Source: a bacterium | Lineage (GTDB): Bacteria > Zhuqueibacterota > QNDG01 > JAGLOF01 | Direction: 5' to 3' | Assembly: GCA_023139105.1 (NCBI GenBank) | Contig: JAGLOF010000054.1 | Location: 27,144-91,143, forward strand | Length of the DNA: 64,000 nucleotides | Part shown: piece by piece, positions 20,619-28,921 of the stretch | How the letters are laid out: every line of letters begins with the position of its first letter | How positions within the stretch are numbered: the first letter of the stretch is position 1 | Position numbers and translations under genes: made by a program | Notes under the pieces: model-generated | Told to the model about the DNA's origin: nothing | Seen by the model: the letters and a program-made list of their open reading frames with translations, nothing else | Databases searched by the model: none

Positions 20619-21367
20619 TACAATGGACTGATATACAGAAGCTAAAAACGGGTCAATTTGAGAAATTGACCCATTTTCACAATTGTATTCATGGTTTCAG
20701 TACCAGAGTAGGAGGAATAAGTCCTGAGCCTTATGATTCACTAAATTTGGGATTTAATACAGCTGATACCAAGGATAATGTAAATAAAAACAGAGATCAG
20801 TTTTTCACTGCACTGGGGATATCAAAAGATCAAACAGTGTTTCCACAGCAAGTCCATTCAGATCACATTGAAATAGTTGATATTCCGGGAAGTATCCCGG
20901 CTACGGACGGACTGATAACGGCTACTTCTGATTTATTCCTTACAATTCAGACAGCAGATTGTATTCCGATATTTGTGGTTGATCCTGTCAAACAAATATC
21001 GGCACTCTTCCATGCAGGTTGGAGAGGCACCAATATGGGCATTGTATCCAAAGGCATACATATTATGGCCGATGTATTTGGATGTGAACCTTCAAATCTT
21101 TATGCCGGTTTAGGCCCTGGTATCGGTCCTTGTTGTTTTAAAGTAGCTAAAGATGTCGCAGCCAATTTTCCAAATTTTTTAAGTGCAGAGCAATATGTTG
21201 ATTTATGGGCAGCCAATATACATCAACTTGTTGCATCTGGCATAAAAAATGATTATATTAGCGTTACCACATTATGTACGTCATGCCATCCCGCACTGTT
21301 TTTTTCTCACCGCAGGGAAAAAGGGGCGACCGGACGTATGATGGCCGTGGTAGGTTTTCGCAGTTAG
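20615..21367 (+). CDS. pgeF: Purine nucleoside phosphorylase / laccase-domain protein YfiH
   Basis: 250 residues. Conserved metal-site segments are visible: GFSTRVGG with SLNLG, QQVHSD, TADCIPIF, HAGWRGT and the terminal CHPALFFSHRREKGATGRMMAVV. YfiH/PgeF (LACC1 family) proteins have purine nucleoside phosphorylase and adenosine deaminase activity and edit peptidoglycan precursors in E. coli. Translational coupling to the preceding LpoA-like gene fits a cell-wall context. Confidence 0.93.
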   Translation: MIQWTDIQKLKTGQFEKLTHFHNCIHGFSTRVGGISPEPYDSLNLGFNTADTKDNVNKNRDQFFTALGISKDQTVFPQQVHSDHIEIVDIPGSIPATDGLITATSDLFLTIQTADCIPIFVVDPVKQISALFHAGWRGTNMGIVSKGIHIMADVFGCEPSNLYAGLGPGIGPCCFKVAKDVAANFPNFLSAEQYVDLWAANIHQLVASGIKNDYISVTTLCTSCHPALFFSHRREKGATGRMMAVVGFRS

Positions 21368-21416
21368 ATGTTTTTGTAAATTGAATCACAACTACATACA
21401 AACAAAGGAGAAGACA

Positions 21417-21986
21417 ATGCGTAAAGTAGTTCTTATACTGTTGGCCGTTTGCTTAATGGCAGGTATGGCCACTGCACAGACTGAAATTGGTTTTAACGGT
21501 ATCGGTGGATATCTTGGTTACGCCATTCCCGAAGGTGATGTAAGCAATACATTGGCCTTTGGCGCACGTGCTGATCTTGGGACAATTATCAATCCTAACA
21601 TTCGTTTTGCAGCAGATCTTATGTACTGGTCAACAGGTGAAGATCTGGGAGCTTTTGAATGGAGCTGGTCACAGTTCTATATTACAGCGCTGGCTCTTTA
21701 TGATTTCGGTGATGCATCTGCTTCTATAATCCCTTATGCCGGTGGAGGCCTGGGATTTGTTTTTAGTAGCTGGGATACCAAATGGACAGGTAGTGATACT
21801 ATGTTCAAACCAGGTGTACAAGCAGGTACGAGTACTTACAGTGATAATGGTTTAGCTATTCATCTTCTTGGTGGTGTTAGAAAAGCATTTGGCGACAACC
21901 TGATGGGTTTTGCTGAAGCCAGTTATATTTTGGGTGGTTTTGATACATTGGTTATTCGTGCAGGTGCAGTATATAGCATGAAATAA
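21417..21986 (+). CDS. Outer-membrane beta-barrel protein (OmpA/porin-like fold)
   Basis: 189 residues from the ATG at 21417, which follows AAGGAGAAGAC; an upstream TTG at 21381 is unlikely. The signal peptide ends at ATAQ. The mature part is Gly/Tyr/Trp-rich with alternating beta-strands (GGYLGYAIPEGDV, ADLMYWSTG, YAGGGLGFVFSS, HLLGGVRKAFGDNLMGFAEASYIL), matching small eight-stranded outer-membrane barrels (OMP_b-brl type). The strong ribosome site and following terminator suggest an abundant monocistronic product. Function unknown. Confidence 0.85.
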   Translation: MRKVVLILLAVCLMAGMATAQTEIGFNGIGGYLGYAIPEGDVSNTLAFGARADLGTIINPNIRFAADLMYWSTGEDLGAFEWSWSQFYITALALYDFGDASASIIPYAGGGLGFVFSSWDTKWTGSDTMFKPGVQAGTSTYSDNGLAIHLLGGVRKAFGDNLMGFAEASYILGGFDTLVIRAGAVYSMK

Positions 21987-22008
21987 TTTAGTTTTAGTCT
22001 TTATTTTG

Positions 22009-22047
22009 AAACCCTGGCCAGAATGGCCAGGGTTTTTCTTTTTTTAC
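22009..22047 (+). terminator. Strong Rho-independent terminator
   Basis: Eleven-pair stem AACCCTGGCCA/TGGCCAGGGTT with a three-base loop and a T-rich tail (TTTTTCTTTTTTT). Confidence 0.92.
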
Positions 22048-22145
22048 TTGCGTTAAAAAAGACCAACCACTATATTTTAGGTTGGAACTAATTTTTGACA
22101 AATTGAGTTGTTATCCTATTATTATTATCTTTAAACAGGATTCAT

Positions 22146-22955
22146 ATGAGCATTGTTCAGGCATTATTGCTTTCTCTTATTCAATCTGCAACAGAATTTC
22201 TCCCGGTAAGTTCTTCAGGTCATCTTTTATTTGTAAAAGGTGTATTCGGATTAATGGACATCCCCTTGATTTTTGATGTCATTGTACATCTTGGCAGTTT
22301 GATCGCCATTATAGTGTTTTATAGAAGACGGTTGAAAAAAACCATTGCCGGGGCCTGGCAGGGGTTGATTCAAAAGCAGTTTAATCATCCTGAACTTCGC
22401 TGGACCATATATCTGCTAATAGCAACTTTTGTTACATTTATTATATATCTGTTATTCGGAGATCAAATTGAATCAAGGTTTGCATGCCCTGAAACCCTGT
22501 CAATAACATATATAATAACTACTATTGTCCTTGCATTAACATATTTTGCAAGAAAAAAATCCATTCTTAAATTAACTGAGCTGCATTGGCGTTGGGCCAT
22601 ATATATAGGATTGTTTCAAGCAATGGCAATGCTTCCCGGAGTTTCACGTTCTGGTTTAACAATTGCTCCACTTATCTTAATGGGATTAGCCAGAAAAGAA
22701 GCCGGTTATTTTGCCTTTGGTTTAGCCATTCCGGCAATTTTAGGTGCATGTGCCTATGAGCTTACTGATAGTGTACAACTAGTGTTTGTCACCACTTACC
22801 CGGTAATGACAATCATGTCGCTTATTATATCGGCAATTGCAAGTTTTATGTTTCTTCGATTATTAAATTGGGTGCTTGCCAGAAATACTTTCTGGGTTTT
22901 TTCCATTTATACAGGTATATTAACCGTAGTTTGCTGGATTATTTTTGGTATTTAA
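22146..22955 (+). CDS. uppP: Undecaprenyl-diphosphatase UppP/BacA
   Basis: 269 residues, about eight membrane helices. The two catalytic motifs are present: ATEFLPVSSSGHL near the N-terminus and PGVSRSGLTIAPLILMG near residue 165. It recycles undecaprenyl pyrophosphate to the monophosphate carrier used in peptidoglycan and surface polysaccharide export; overexpression gives bacitracin resistance in other bacteria. It ends 11 bases before holA. Confidence 0.96.
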   Translation: MSIVQALLLSLIQSATEFLPVSSSGHLLFVKGVFGLMDIPLIFDVIVHLGSLIAIIVFYRRRLKKTIAGAWQGLIQKQFNHPELRWTIYLLIATFVTFIIYLLFGDQIESRFACPETLSITYIITTIVLALTYFARKKSILKLTELHWRWAIYIGLFQAMAMLPGVSRSGLTIAPLILMGLARKEAGYFAFGLAIPAILGACAYELTDSVQLVFVTTYPVMTIMSLIISAIASFMFLRLLNWVLARNTFWVFSIYTGILTVVCWIIFGI

Positions 22956-22966
22956 TTAAGGATGTT

Positions 22967-23992
22967 ATGAAAGCTGGTGAATTATTACGTGAATTGGAAA
23001 ATGGCAAGATTGCTCCTGTCTATCTACTTTATGGTGAAGAACCCTATTATATTGATCAAATAGTAAAGAGAATTCAAAAGTTTGTTGTTGACACGGCAAC
23101 TGCCGATTTTAATTTTGATTATTTCTACGGTGAAGAGGCAGATGGTGATCTTGTTGTTCAGGCTGCTTCCAGTTTTCCCATGATGGCCGACCGCAGGTTG
23201 GTAATAGTTAAACATGTTCAAAAACTATCAACAACAGGAAAGAAGAGTTTGCTTAAATACATTGAGTCACCAATGGATACTACATGTCTTATTCTTACTG
23301 CACAGAAAATCGACAAGCGTCAGAAATTCTACAGTAATTTAATAAAAATGTGTAGTGTTATGGAATCCAAGTCACTTTATGATAATCAGGCAAGAGAGTG
23401 GTTGCTCAAACATCTTAAAGCGCGTGGGCTTCAAATATCAATGCAGGCTGTTCAGCTTCTTGTGCAAAAATCAGGCACTTCCATGTGGGCATTGCGAACT
23501 GAAGCGGATAAACTCATGGCCGCTGCCGGAGATAATAAACAGATGTCAGACGGTGAAGTTGCAGAACTTGCCGGGTATTCACGTTCATATACAATATGGG
23601 AGTTGACAGACTGTGTGGGAAAAAAAGATTTGTCCGGTGCAACAGATATCCTTAATCATATGATGGCTGAGGGGCAATCCGGAATAGGTCTTTTGATGAA
23701 TCTTTATCGTAGATTTTCTCTCCTGCTCCGTATTAGATCTATGATGGATAAGGGGCATAGCGACAGTACAATCATGACACAATTAAAGTTGAACTACTAT
23801 TTTGGTAAATTATATTTTGAACAGACACGAAAATACTCAAGCAATGAACTTTTACAGGGACTGGATAAGTTAGCCGTAGCAGATGTATATCTTAAAACCG
23901 GGCGAATGAATGATAAAATTGCCCTTCCCCTGTTAATACATGAGTTGATTCGTGGCGGCAACAGACGACAAAGGGAAAACATATTTTGTTAA
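22967..23992 (+). CDS. holA: DNA polymerase III subunit delta
   Basis: 341 residues from the ATG at 22967 (MKAGELL), preceded by TAAGGA; an earlier in-frame ATG at 22868 lies inside uppP and is rejected. Motifs are PVYLLYGEEPYYIDQ (degenerate Walker A region of HolA), DFNFDYFYGEE, and the C-terminal collar domain with NLYRRFSLLLRI. HolA opens the sliding clamp as part of the clamp loader. Location after uppP with an 11-base gap suggests co-transcription. Confidence 0.93.
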   Translation: MKAGELLRELENGKIAPVYLLYGEEPYYIDQIVKRIQKFVVDTATADFNFDYFYGEEADGDLVVQAASSFPMMADRRLVIVKHVQKLSTTGKKSLLKYIESPMDTTCLILTAQKIDKRQKFYSNLIKMCSVMESKSLYDNQAREWLLKHLKARGLQISMQAVQLLVQKSGTSMWALRTEADKLMAAAGDNKQMSDGEVAELAGYSRSYTIWELTDCVGKKDLSGATDILNHMMAEGQSGIGLLMNLYRRFSLLLRIRSMMDKGHSDSTIMTQLKLNYYFGKLYFEQTRKYSSNELLQGLDKLAVADVYLKTGRMNDKIALPLLIHELIRGGNRRQRENIFC

Positions 23993-24034
23993 TTAAGATT
24001 AATTATCAAATTTCGGAACTTTTTGAGGCCAATC

Positions 24035-24646
24035 TTGTTAGATAAAACGAATAGAGTTTCTACTGGAGGATCAAGGGGTAAAACACCACCGGATGAAGAA
24101 CTCATTGCCCGTTTTCAGAACGGCGATGTCTATGCCTTTGAACTTATTGTTCATCGTTATAAAGATCCGTTGGTAAATTTTATCTATAATTTTCTGGGAA
24201 GCAGAATAGATTCGGAGGATGTGGTACAAGAGACATTTCTGCGTGTTTTTAAAAATAAACACCTCTACAGAGATGTCGCCAAGTTCTCTACATGGATATA
24301 TACAATTGCAGGCAATCTGGCAAAAACAGAATTGCGGCGCAGGAAGAGACGGCGTGTCTTTTCAATAAGTCAAATGGGATATGATGACAAAGATTATGAT
24401 ATTCCAGATACAATATTTACACCGGACAAGATTGTTGAAAATCAGATAAAAGGTGGAACAATAAGAAAAGAGATTGATGCACTTCCGGCTAAATTTAAAG
24501 AAGTTGTTGTCTTAAGAGATGTTCATGAATTTAGTTATGAAGAGATTAGCACTATTTTAAATATACCCATTGGAACGGTGAAGTCCAGAGTTAACCGGGG
24601 AAGACTCAGACTTCAGAAGCGGTTAAAACATCTGTTAGCGAAGTGA
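24035..24646 (+). CDS. ECF RNA polymerase sigma factor (second)
   Basis: 203 residues. No ATG is available near the start; TTG at 24035 with GAGG (24025-24028) six bases upstream is preferred over the TTG at 24023. Region 2 (DSEDVVQETFLRVFKN, FSTWIYTIAGNLAKTELRR) and region 4 (FSYEEISTILNIPIGTVKSRVNRGRLRLQ) are both clear. It heads an operon with a zinc anti-sigma (13 bases downstream) and an HtrA-like protein, the layout of an envelope-stress module. Confidence 0.92.
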   Translation: MLDKTNRVSTGGSRGKTPPDEELIARFQNGDVYAFELIVHRYKDPLVNFIYNFLGSRIDSEDVVQETFLRVFKNKHLYRDVAKFSTWIYTIAGNLAKTELRRRKRRRVFSISQMGYDDKDYDIPDTIFTPDKIVENQIKGGTIRKEIDALPAKFKEVVVLRDVHEFSYEEISTILNIPIGTVKSRVNRGRLRLQKRLKHLLAK

Positions 24647-24659
24647 TTTGGAGGAGGGC

Positions 24660-25241
24660 ATGAGTCCCTGTAAAAATTTTAGTAGAGATCTTCAAGACTA
24701 TATAGATAATGAAATAAGCAGATCACAACGTCTTGAAATCGAAAAGCATCTTCATCAATGTGCTGATTGTAGTGAACATATTGAAGAGCTGAATATGCTT
24801 AGGCATCAGCTTAAATCCCTGCCAACAATCAAGGCTACGGAATCATTTCATTTGCTTCTTCGAGAACGAATCAGACGTGAAATGGCTGCACAACAAAAAA
24901 GAACGGCTTTTTCATATGTATTGAGTCATCGTATTGTACCTGTGGCAGCAGTATGTCTTGTACTGGTGACAGGAAGTTTATATATTTTTAAAGATCAAAT
25001 AGGTTTCTTTCAACAAGCCGGGCCGGAACAGGTTACAATTTCTCGGAATTCTGATGCGCCAAGCTTGATGTTACCGCCTCAAAGTGGAAGTATTCGTTAT
25101 GTAATTGATGAGTACAACGATACTGTTAAACTTGACAGAACTGACACTCCGAGAAGACCGGGACGCACGATAATTGATTCAATTCAACATAGACCTGGTT
25201 TGGTACGATCCAGTAGGCATGCAGCCCAGGTGAGTTTTTAG
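24660..25241 (+). CDS. Zinc-finger anti-sigma factor (second)
   Basis: 193 residues from the ATG at 24660 behind GGAGGAGGG. The N-terminal zf-HC2 domain contains Cys4 and HLHQCADC (His-x3-Cys-x2-Cys). One membrane helix (about residues 96-114, VPVAAVCLVLVTGSLYIF) is followed by a Pro/Arg-rich periplasmic tail. It presumably sequesters the adjacent ECF sigma factor. It ends one base before the HtrA-like gene start. Confidence 0.9.
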   Translation: MSPCKNFSRDLQDYIDNEISRSQRLEIEKHLHQCADCSEHIEELNMLRHQLKSLPTIKATESFHLLLRERIRREMAAQQKRTAFSYVLSHRIVPVAAVCLVLVTGSLYIFKDQIGFFQQAGPEQVTISRNSDAPSLMLPPQSGSIRYVIDEYNDTVKLDRTDTPRRPGRTIIDSIQHRPGLVRSSRHAAQVSF

Positions 25242-25242
25242 T

Positions 25243-26211
25243 ATGTTGAATAATTTGTACTCCTCAGCACGTCGTTGGTCATGCTTTTTATTGGTTTTTG
25301 GAGTATCTATACTTTTTGCGCAAGAATCAATGCCATTTCAAATAAATTCTCAAATTTTAAATCAAGTCAGCCGATCTGTAATAAGTATTAAAAGTATTAC
25401 ATTGGGTAAGGGCAGACCGGAAATTCATATCGGTACAGGTTTTATTATCCATTCAGACGGATATGCTGTAACCAGCCACAGTGTTGTTTTTTCTGCCGAT
25501 GAATTACAAGTTACGCTTCATGATGCCAGTGTTGTACGGGCAGTCTTGATCTATGAGAACGTTGAAACAGGTATTGCCATATTAAAACTTAAAGGCACGA
25601 CATTTACGCCTGTTGAACTTCAGAATCAAAGAGAGCTAAAATATCCTGCATGTCTCACAATATTAGGTAATTCTTTAGGCTTTTTTCCATCTGTTACAAT
25701 GGCCATGTTAGAAAGGAAAAGTGATGATGGACTTTTGCATCTTGGTGCCCTAATTCCGCCTGGAAACAGTGGCAGCCCCGTCTTTAATGGAAAAGGTAAT
25801 CTTGTGGGGATGCTAATGGGAAGAACCAGCTTTAAGATTCACCAGTCTGAGAATATGCCTGTTGGATTAGCACTTCCCGCATATAAGATTGCTATGGAGA
25901 TTAATTCTCTTATTGATCATTTTATTAAACACCCCGGTTGGGTTGGACTATCAGTAGATGATTTATCTTCTCAACATGGCGTAGTAGTGACAAATGTTTC
26001 AAAAGACGGACCGGCCGAAAGAGCGGGTGTTAGTGTTGGTGATACAATAGTTGCATTTCAAGGGATTGCCTTTAAACATGCATTGGACTTGGAATTATGT
26101 GTTACTTCTGTCAAACCTGATACTGAAATAACATTCACTATCATGAAAAATGGCAATAGAATGAATTATTTGGTGATTGTACAAAAAAGGAATTGGTTTT
26201 TATCTCCCTGA
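25243..26211 (+). CDS. HtrA/DegP-like trypsin-fold PDZ protein, probably catalytically dead
   Basis: 322 residues; signal peptide ending near FAQE, trypsin-like domain (about 35-225) and one PDZ domain (about 233-318, GWVGLSVDD...VVVTNVSKDGPAERAGVSVGD). The nucleophile motif GNSGSP (Ser176) is intact. At the catalytic His position (TNxHVV in HtrA) the sequence reads TSHSVV, so Ser80 occupies the His site and His79 is shifted by one. The catalytic Asp position (TDIAVLK) is Gly110 (TGIAILK). It is therefore probably a periplasmic peptide-binding sensor rather than a protease. Third gene of the ECF operon. Confidence 0.85.
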   Translation: MLNNLYSSARRWSCFLLVFGVSILFAQESMPFQINSQILNQVSRSVISIKSITLGKGRPEIHIGTGFIIHSDGYAVTSHSVVFSADELQVTLHDASVVRAVLIYENVETGIAILKLKGTTFTPVELQNQRELKYPACLTILGNSLGFFPSVTMAMLERKSDDGLLHLGALIPPGNSGSPVFNGKGNLVGMLMGRTSFKIHQSENMPVGLALPAYKIAMEINSLIDHFIKHPGWVGLSVDDLSSQHGVVVTNVSKDGPAERAGVSVGDTIVAFQGIAFKHALDLELCVTSVKPDTEITFTIMKNGNRMNYLVIVQKRNWFLSP

Positions 26212-26234
26212 AACAGCCTTATTATTTTATTAGT

Positions 26235-26265
26235 CCCGAACTGCAATAAGGTTCGGGTTTTTTTA
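26235..26265 (+). terminator. Terminator of the ECF/anti-sigma/HtrA-like operon
   Basis: Stem CCCGAAC/GTTCGGG, nine-base loop, then seven T residues. Confidence 0.87.
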
Positions 26266-26294
26266 TTGACTTCGTTGTGGTTTTCAATTATATT
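26266..26294 (+). promoter_or_regulatory. Sigma-70-type promoter for the GAF-domain gene
   Basis: TTGACT at 26266-26271, 17-base spacer, TATATT at 26289-26294. The gene starts 37 bases further on. It lies directly after the preceding terminator. Confidence 0.6.
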
Positions 26295-26330
26295 TACCTG
26301 TTCTATAGATAATCGGATACTGGAGGGCCT

Positions 26331-27596
26331 TTGCCCAGAGATCATGCTAAAACTAGTTTATTAATACTGTTTATCGCATTAATGATAATTATGGGATGTG
26401 GTTTCTTTTTGCCCTTTTCTCAATGGGGATGGCTTGGTGGTCTGTTTAAGGGCTTATTATTCATACTCAGTGGTCTGGGTCTTTATTGGTTTCATTTTGG
26501 CGAAGGCGATCTGACCAGATACCTGCCTACTGAAGAAGATGAAGAATATGATGATATTGATGATTATAGTATCGCTAAAGCAGAACCAGGATCAGAAAAG
26601 TCCTGGAAAGGATTCGGACCTGCTTTCTCTTTGTTCCAGGAACGAATATTATCATTGACTCAACAGTCACTTGTTGCATCGCGGATTGGGTTTTATTTAA
26701 TACAGAATGGCAAGTTAATTTTTCAACTTGGTGTTTCTGATAATAAATTATTTACACAAAATTTTGTTGTACCTGAAGGAGATCTTGTCTCTCAAATTAT
26801 ATCTTCCAATGATTCTATAATCAAACCTCTGTTGACTGAGGCAGATAAACTATCAGGATATGATGATATTGAACCACATTCACTTATTGGGGTTCCTGTT
26901 ACAATTGATGATGAGTGTAAAGGAGTCCTGGTAGCTGTAAGTGAGACCCATGGGCACTTTGGTGACGGAGATATTGAAATACTTTCCAGATTTGCTCAAT
27001 TAGCAGCTCAAGTAATGACAATTTGTCATAGGGGCTTGCATTGGGAGATGGATCAGGAAGTATATGAAGTTCATCTTCATTTTGAGAAAGAGCTGGAAAG
27101 CTGCTCTGATGAGGAATCTACATGTACAAGTTTTCTTTATCATGTCAAACAATTGTTTCCACTTGATAGATTTACCTTCAGTAAAAATGTAAATGGTGAA
27201 GGTGAAATTTGTTATGTCTATGGACAGATAGATCAAATTGATCAAGGGATACGCTTTCCCTTGGATGGTGGCTTGAACGGTTGGTTAATAAAAAGAAATG
27301 CACCATTAATAATTCAGGACATTGAAGATGGACGATATATCAGACCCAGGTATTTTGCTGATGAAGATTCCAAGCATGGCATGCATTCGTTTTTGGGGAT
27401 ACCGTTAAAGAGCGGCCAGGATCAAGCCTGGGGATGTATCAGTCTGGAGAGCAAACGACCAAATGAATACGGAGCAAAGGCTAAAGAAGTTCTGGAGATC
27501 CTTGCCATTCCATTTCAATTGGCATATGAAAGATTACATCTACCAAATTCAGATAACGGATTTGATAAAATTATAAAACAGAATAAAGAATCATAG
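26331..27596 (+). CDS. Membrane-anchored double-GAF protein
   Basis: 421 residues from a TTG start with GGAGG eight bases upstream. Two membrane helices (about residues 7-25 and 32-52) are followed by an acidic linker (EEDEEYDDIDD) and two GAF-like domains (about 95-230 and 250-405; for example PHSLIGVPVTIDDECKGVLV and HSFLGIPLKSGQDQAWGCISLES). No kinase, cyclase or HTH domain is attached, so any signal must pass by protein contact. It precedes a small CxxC protein by 18 bases. Confidence 0.85.
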   Translation: MPRDHAKTSLLILFIALMIIMGCGFFLPFSQWGWLGGLFKGLLFILSGLGLYWFHFGEGDLTRYLPTEEDEEYDDIDDYSIAKAEPGSEKSWKGFGPAFSLFQERILSLTQQSLVASRIGFYLIQNGKLIFQLGVSDNKLFTQNFVVPEGDLVSQIISSNDSIIKPLLTEADKLSGYDDIEPHSLIGVPVTIDDECKGVLVAVSETHGHFGDGDIEILSRFAQLAAQVMTICHRGLHWEMDQEVYEVHLHFEKELESCSDEESTCTSFLYHVKQLFPLDRFTFSKNVNGEGEICYVYGQIDQIDQGIRFPLDGGLNGWLIKRNAPLIIQDIEDGRYIRPRYFADEDSKHGMHSFLGIPLKSGQDQAWGCISLESKRPNEYGAKAKEVLEILAIPFQLAYERLHLPNSDNGFDKIIKQNKES

Positions 27597-27614
27597 CTTT
27601 ACTGGAGGAAACCC

Positions 27615-27812
27615 ATGGCTAAAGATCAATCATTTGCAAATAAATTTGCAAGAGGAACAGCCGACTTTACCAAAGTATGTGGTAGTTGCGGCGAGACAGT
27701 TCAGGCTATCAAACTGATTACGTCTGATAAATCTGAGAAAACAGGCGCGTGGCGCTTTAATCAGAATTTTATCGGTCTTTGTAAGTGTAATGAGGGTGAT
27801 ATTACCGGTTAA
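27615..27812 (+). CDS. Small CxxC/CxC protein of unknown function
   Basis: 65 residues behind a strong TGGAGGAAACCC site. It has CGSCG (about residues 22-26) and LCKCN (about 55-59), suggesting a small zinc ribbon or metal site, and no signal peptide. It is probably co-transcribed with the GAF protein and ends before a terminator. I do not recognise the family. Confidence 0.75.
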   Translation: MAKDQSFANKFARGTADFTKVCGSCGETVQAIKLITSDKSEKTGAWRFNQNFIGLCKCNEGDITG

Positions 27813-27835
27813 TTTTGTCTGAAAAATTTTAATGA

Positions 27836-27869
27836 GAGGATAATGATTTTTCATTATCCTCTTTTTTTT
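27836..27869 (+). terminator. Terminator before rdgB
   Basis: Eleven-pair perfect stem GAGGATAATGA/TCATTATCCTC with a four-T loop and eight T residues. The rdgB ribosome-binding site begins two bases after the T-run, so rdgB expression needs read-through or a promoter inside this region. Confidence 0.87.
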
Positions 27870-27884
27870 CCAGGAGATGATTTG

Positions 27885-28475
27885 ATGAAATTGCTACTTG
27901 CTACTCATAATAAGCACAAAGCAGAAGAAATAAGAAAAATTTGGCAGACATTGAAGATAGAGTTAATTACCTTAACTGATGTTGGCATTTTAGAAGAAAT
28001 TGTTGAGGACGGCGAAACTTTGGAAGAAAATGCCCTGATAAAGGCCAGATATGCTTTCGCCAAGACAGGTCTTTCTTCTGTTGCCGATGATACGGGATTG
28101 GAAGTTGAGGCATTGGATGGTGATCCTGGTGTATATTCTGCCAGATATGCAGGAGAGAATGTCTCATATAAAGATAATAACCTGAAATTACTCAGTGAGC
28201 TGGGTAACGTACCGCAATTACAGAGAAATGCAGTATTTAAAACTGTTGTTGCTCTTGTAGATGAAAAGGGAGAAATTGTTGTTGAAGGACAGTGTCATGG
28301 ACAGATACTATCTGAGCTTTCCGGTACAGGTGGCTTTGGCTATGATCCACTGTTTTTTGTCCCTGAACTTGGAATGTCTTTTGCAGAGATGAATGCTGAT
28401 CAGAAAAACCGGATAAGTCACCGGGGAAATGCATTCAGGAAGATGGAATTGAAAATAAATGCAAGATACTTTTAA
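27885..28475 (+). CDS. rdgB: XTP/dITP diphosphatase RdgB/HAM1
   Basis: 196 residues from the ATG at 27885 (MKLLLATHNKHKAEE) behind AGGAGA; the longer frame from 27843 begins inside the terminator. Substrate and metal motifs are THNKHK, SVADDTGLEVEALDGDPGVYSARYAG, GFGYDPLF and the terminal ISHRGNA. It hydrolyses non-canonical purine nucleotides (ITP, XTP) to keep them out of DNA and RNA. Confidence 0.95.
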   Translation: MKLLLATHNKHKAEEIRKIWQTLKIELITLTDVGILEEIVEDGETLEENALIKARYAFAKTGLSSVADDTGLEVEALDGDPGVYSARYAGENVSYKDNNLKLLSELGNVPQLQRNAVFKTVVALVDEKGEIVVEGQCHGQILSELSGTGGFGYDPLFFVPELGMSFAEMNADQKNRISHRGNAFRKMELKINARYF

Positions 28476-28481
28476 AAAGTA

Positions 28482-28509
28482 TTGACTTTTCGTTTATTTT
28501 TTCTATATT
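28482..28509 (+). promoter_or_regulatory. Promoter for tRNA-Pro
   Basis: TTGACT (28482-28487), 16-base spacer, TATATT (28504-28509), ending 18 bases before the mature tRNA 5' end. Confidence 0.65.
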
Positions 28510-28527
28510 GTTGTTCCGATTAAAGTT

Positions 28528-28602
28528 CGGGGCGTAGCGCAGCCCGGTTAGCGCGCCTGCTTTGGGAGCAGGAGGTCGAGAGTTCGAATCTCTCCGCCCC
28601 GA
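28528..28602 (+). tRNA. tRNA-Pro (anticodon TGG)
   Basis: A 75-base cloverleaf. The acceptor stem CGGGGCG (28528-28534) pairs with CGCCCCG (28595-28601), with discriminator A28602. The anticodon stem CCTGC/GCAGG surrounds a TTTGGGA loop with anticodon TGG at 28563-28565. The T arm has GTTCGAATC. The 3' CCA is not encoded. It has its own promoter and terminator. Confidence 0.97.
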
Positions 28603-28605
28603 CAT

Positions 28606-28644
28606 AAAAAAACAGGAGGTTATAATGACCTCCTGTTTTTTTTT
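28606..28644 (+). terminator. Terminator of tRNA-Pro
   Basis: Stem AAACAGGAGGT/ACCTCCTGTTT, seven-base loop, T-run. Confidence 0.88.
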
Positions 28645-28887
28645 AACTAGACCACTATATGATCTGTCCAATTCAGTATTTCAGGAAGCAGTTGTATGAA
28701 CCTCTGTCATTAATTTTAATGCTATACCATCCGGGAACGGTTTTAATCTTCTGAAAATGATTTATAGATAGTATTGTGACATTAATTTTTTTGCCGTCCT
28801 GCCTGGATATAATAAATCATAGATAATCCTTAATGTGTAGATAGATTTGCGTTGATAAGTATTGTCGATCCGTCTATATTTTAGTTA
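28645..28887. other. Non-coding stretch after tRNA-Pro
   Basis: About 240 AT-rich bases between the tRNA terminator and the inverted repeat before the metallo-beta-lactamase gene. No coding frame, repeat or clear promoter is seen. Confidence 0.5.
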
Positions 28888-28909
28888 CATTAAAGTTAGA
28901 GCTTTAATG
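28888..28909. promoter_or_regulatory. Perfect inverted repeat next to the metallo-beta-lactamase ribosome site
   Basis: CATTAAAG and CTTTAATG flank a six-base centre. The right arm abuts the AAGGAG Shine-Dalgarno (28910-28915). It may be an operator for an unknown repressor or a leader-RNA stem that affects ribosome access. Confidence 0.45.
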
Positions 28910-28921
28910 AAGGAGTTTTAA

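Noticed and set aside
22868..22966. Longer start for holA inside uppP
   Set aside because: The extra 33 residues are out-of-frame uppP sequence, and the ATG at 22967 has a ribosome site and the conserved HolA N-terminus.
28435..28671. A 78-residue minus-strand frame reading GRRDSNSRPPAPKAGALTGLRYAP
   Set aside because: It is the antisense translation of tRNA-Pro and its terminator, a well-known false gene in databases.
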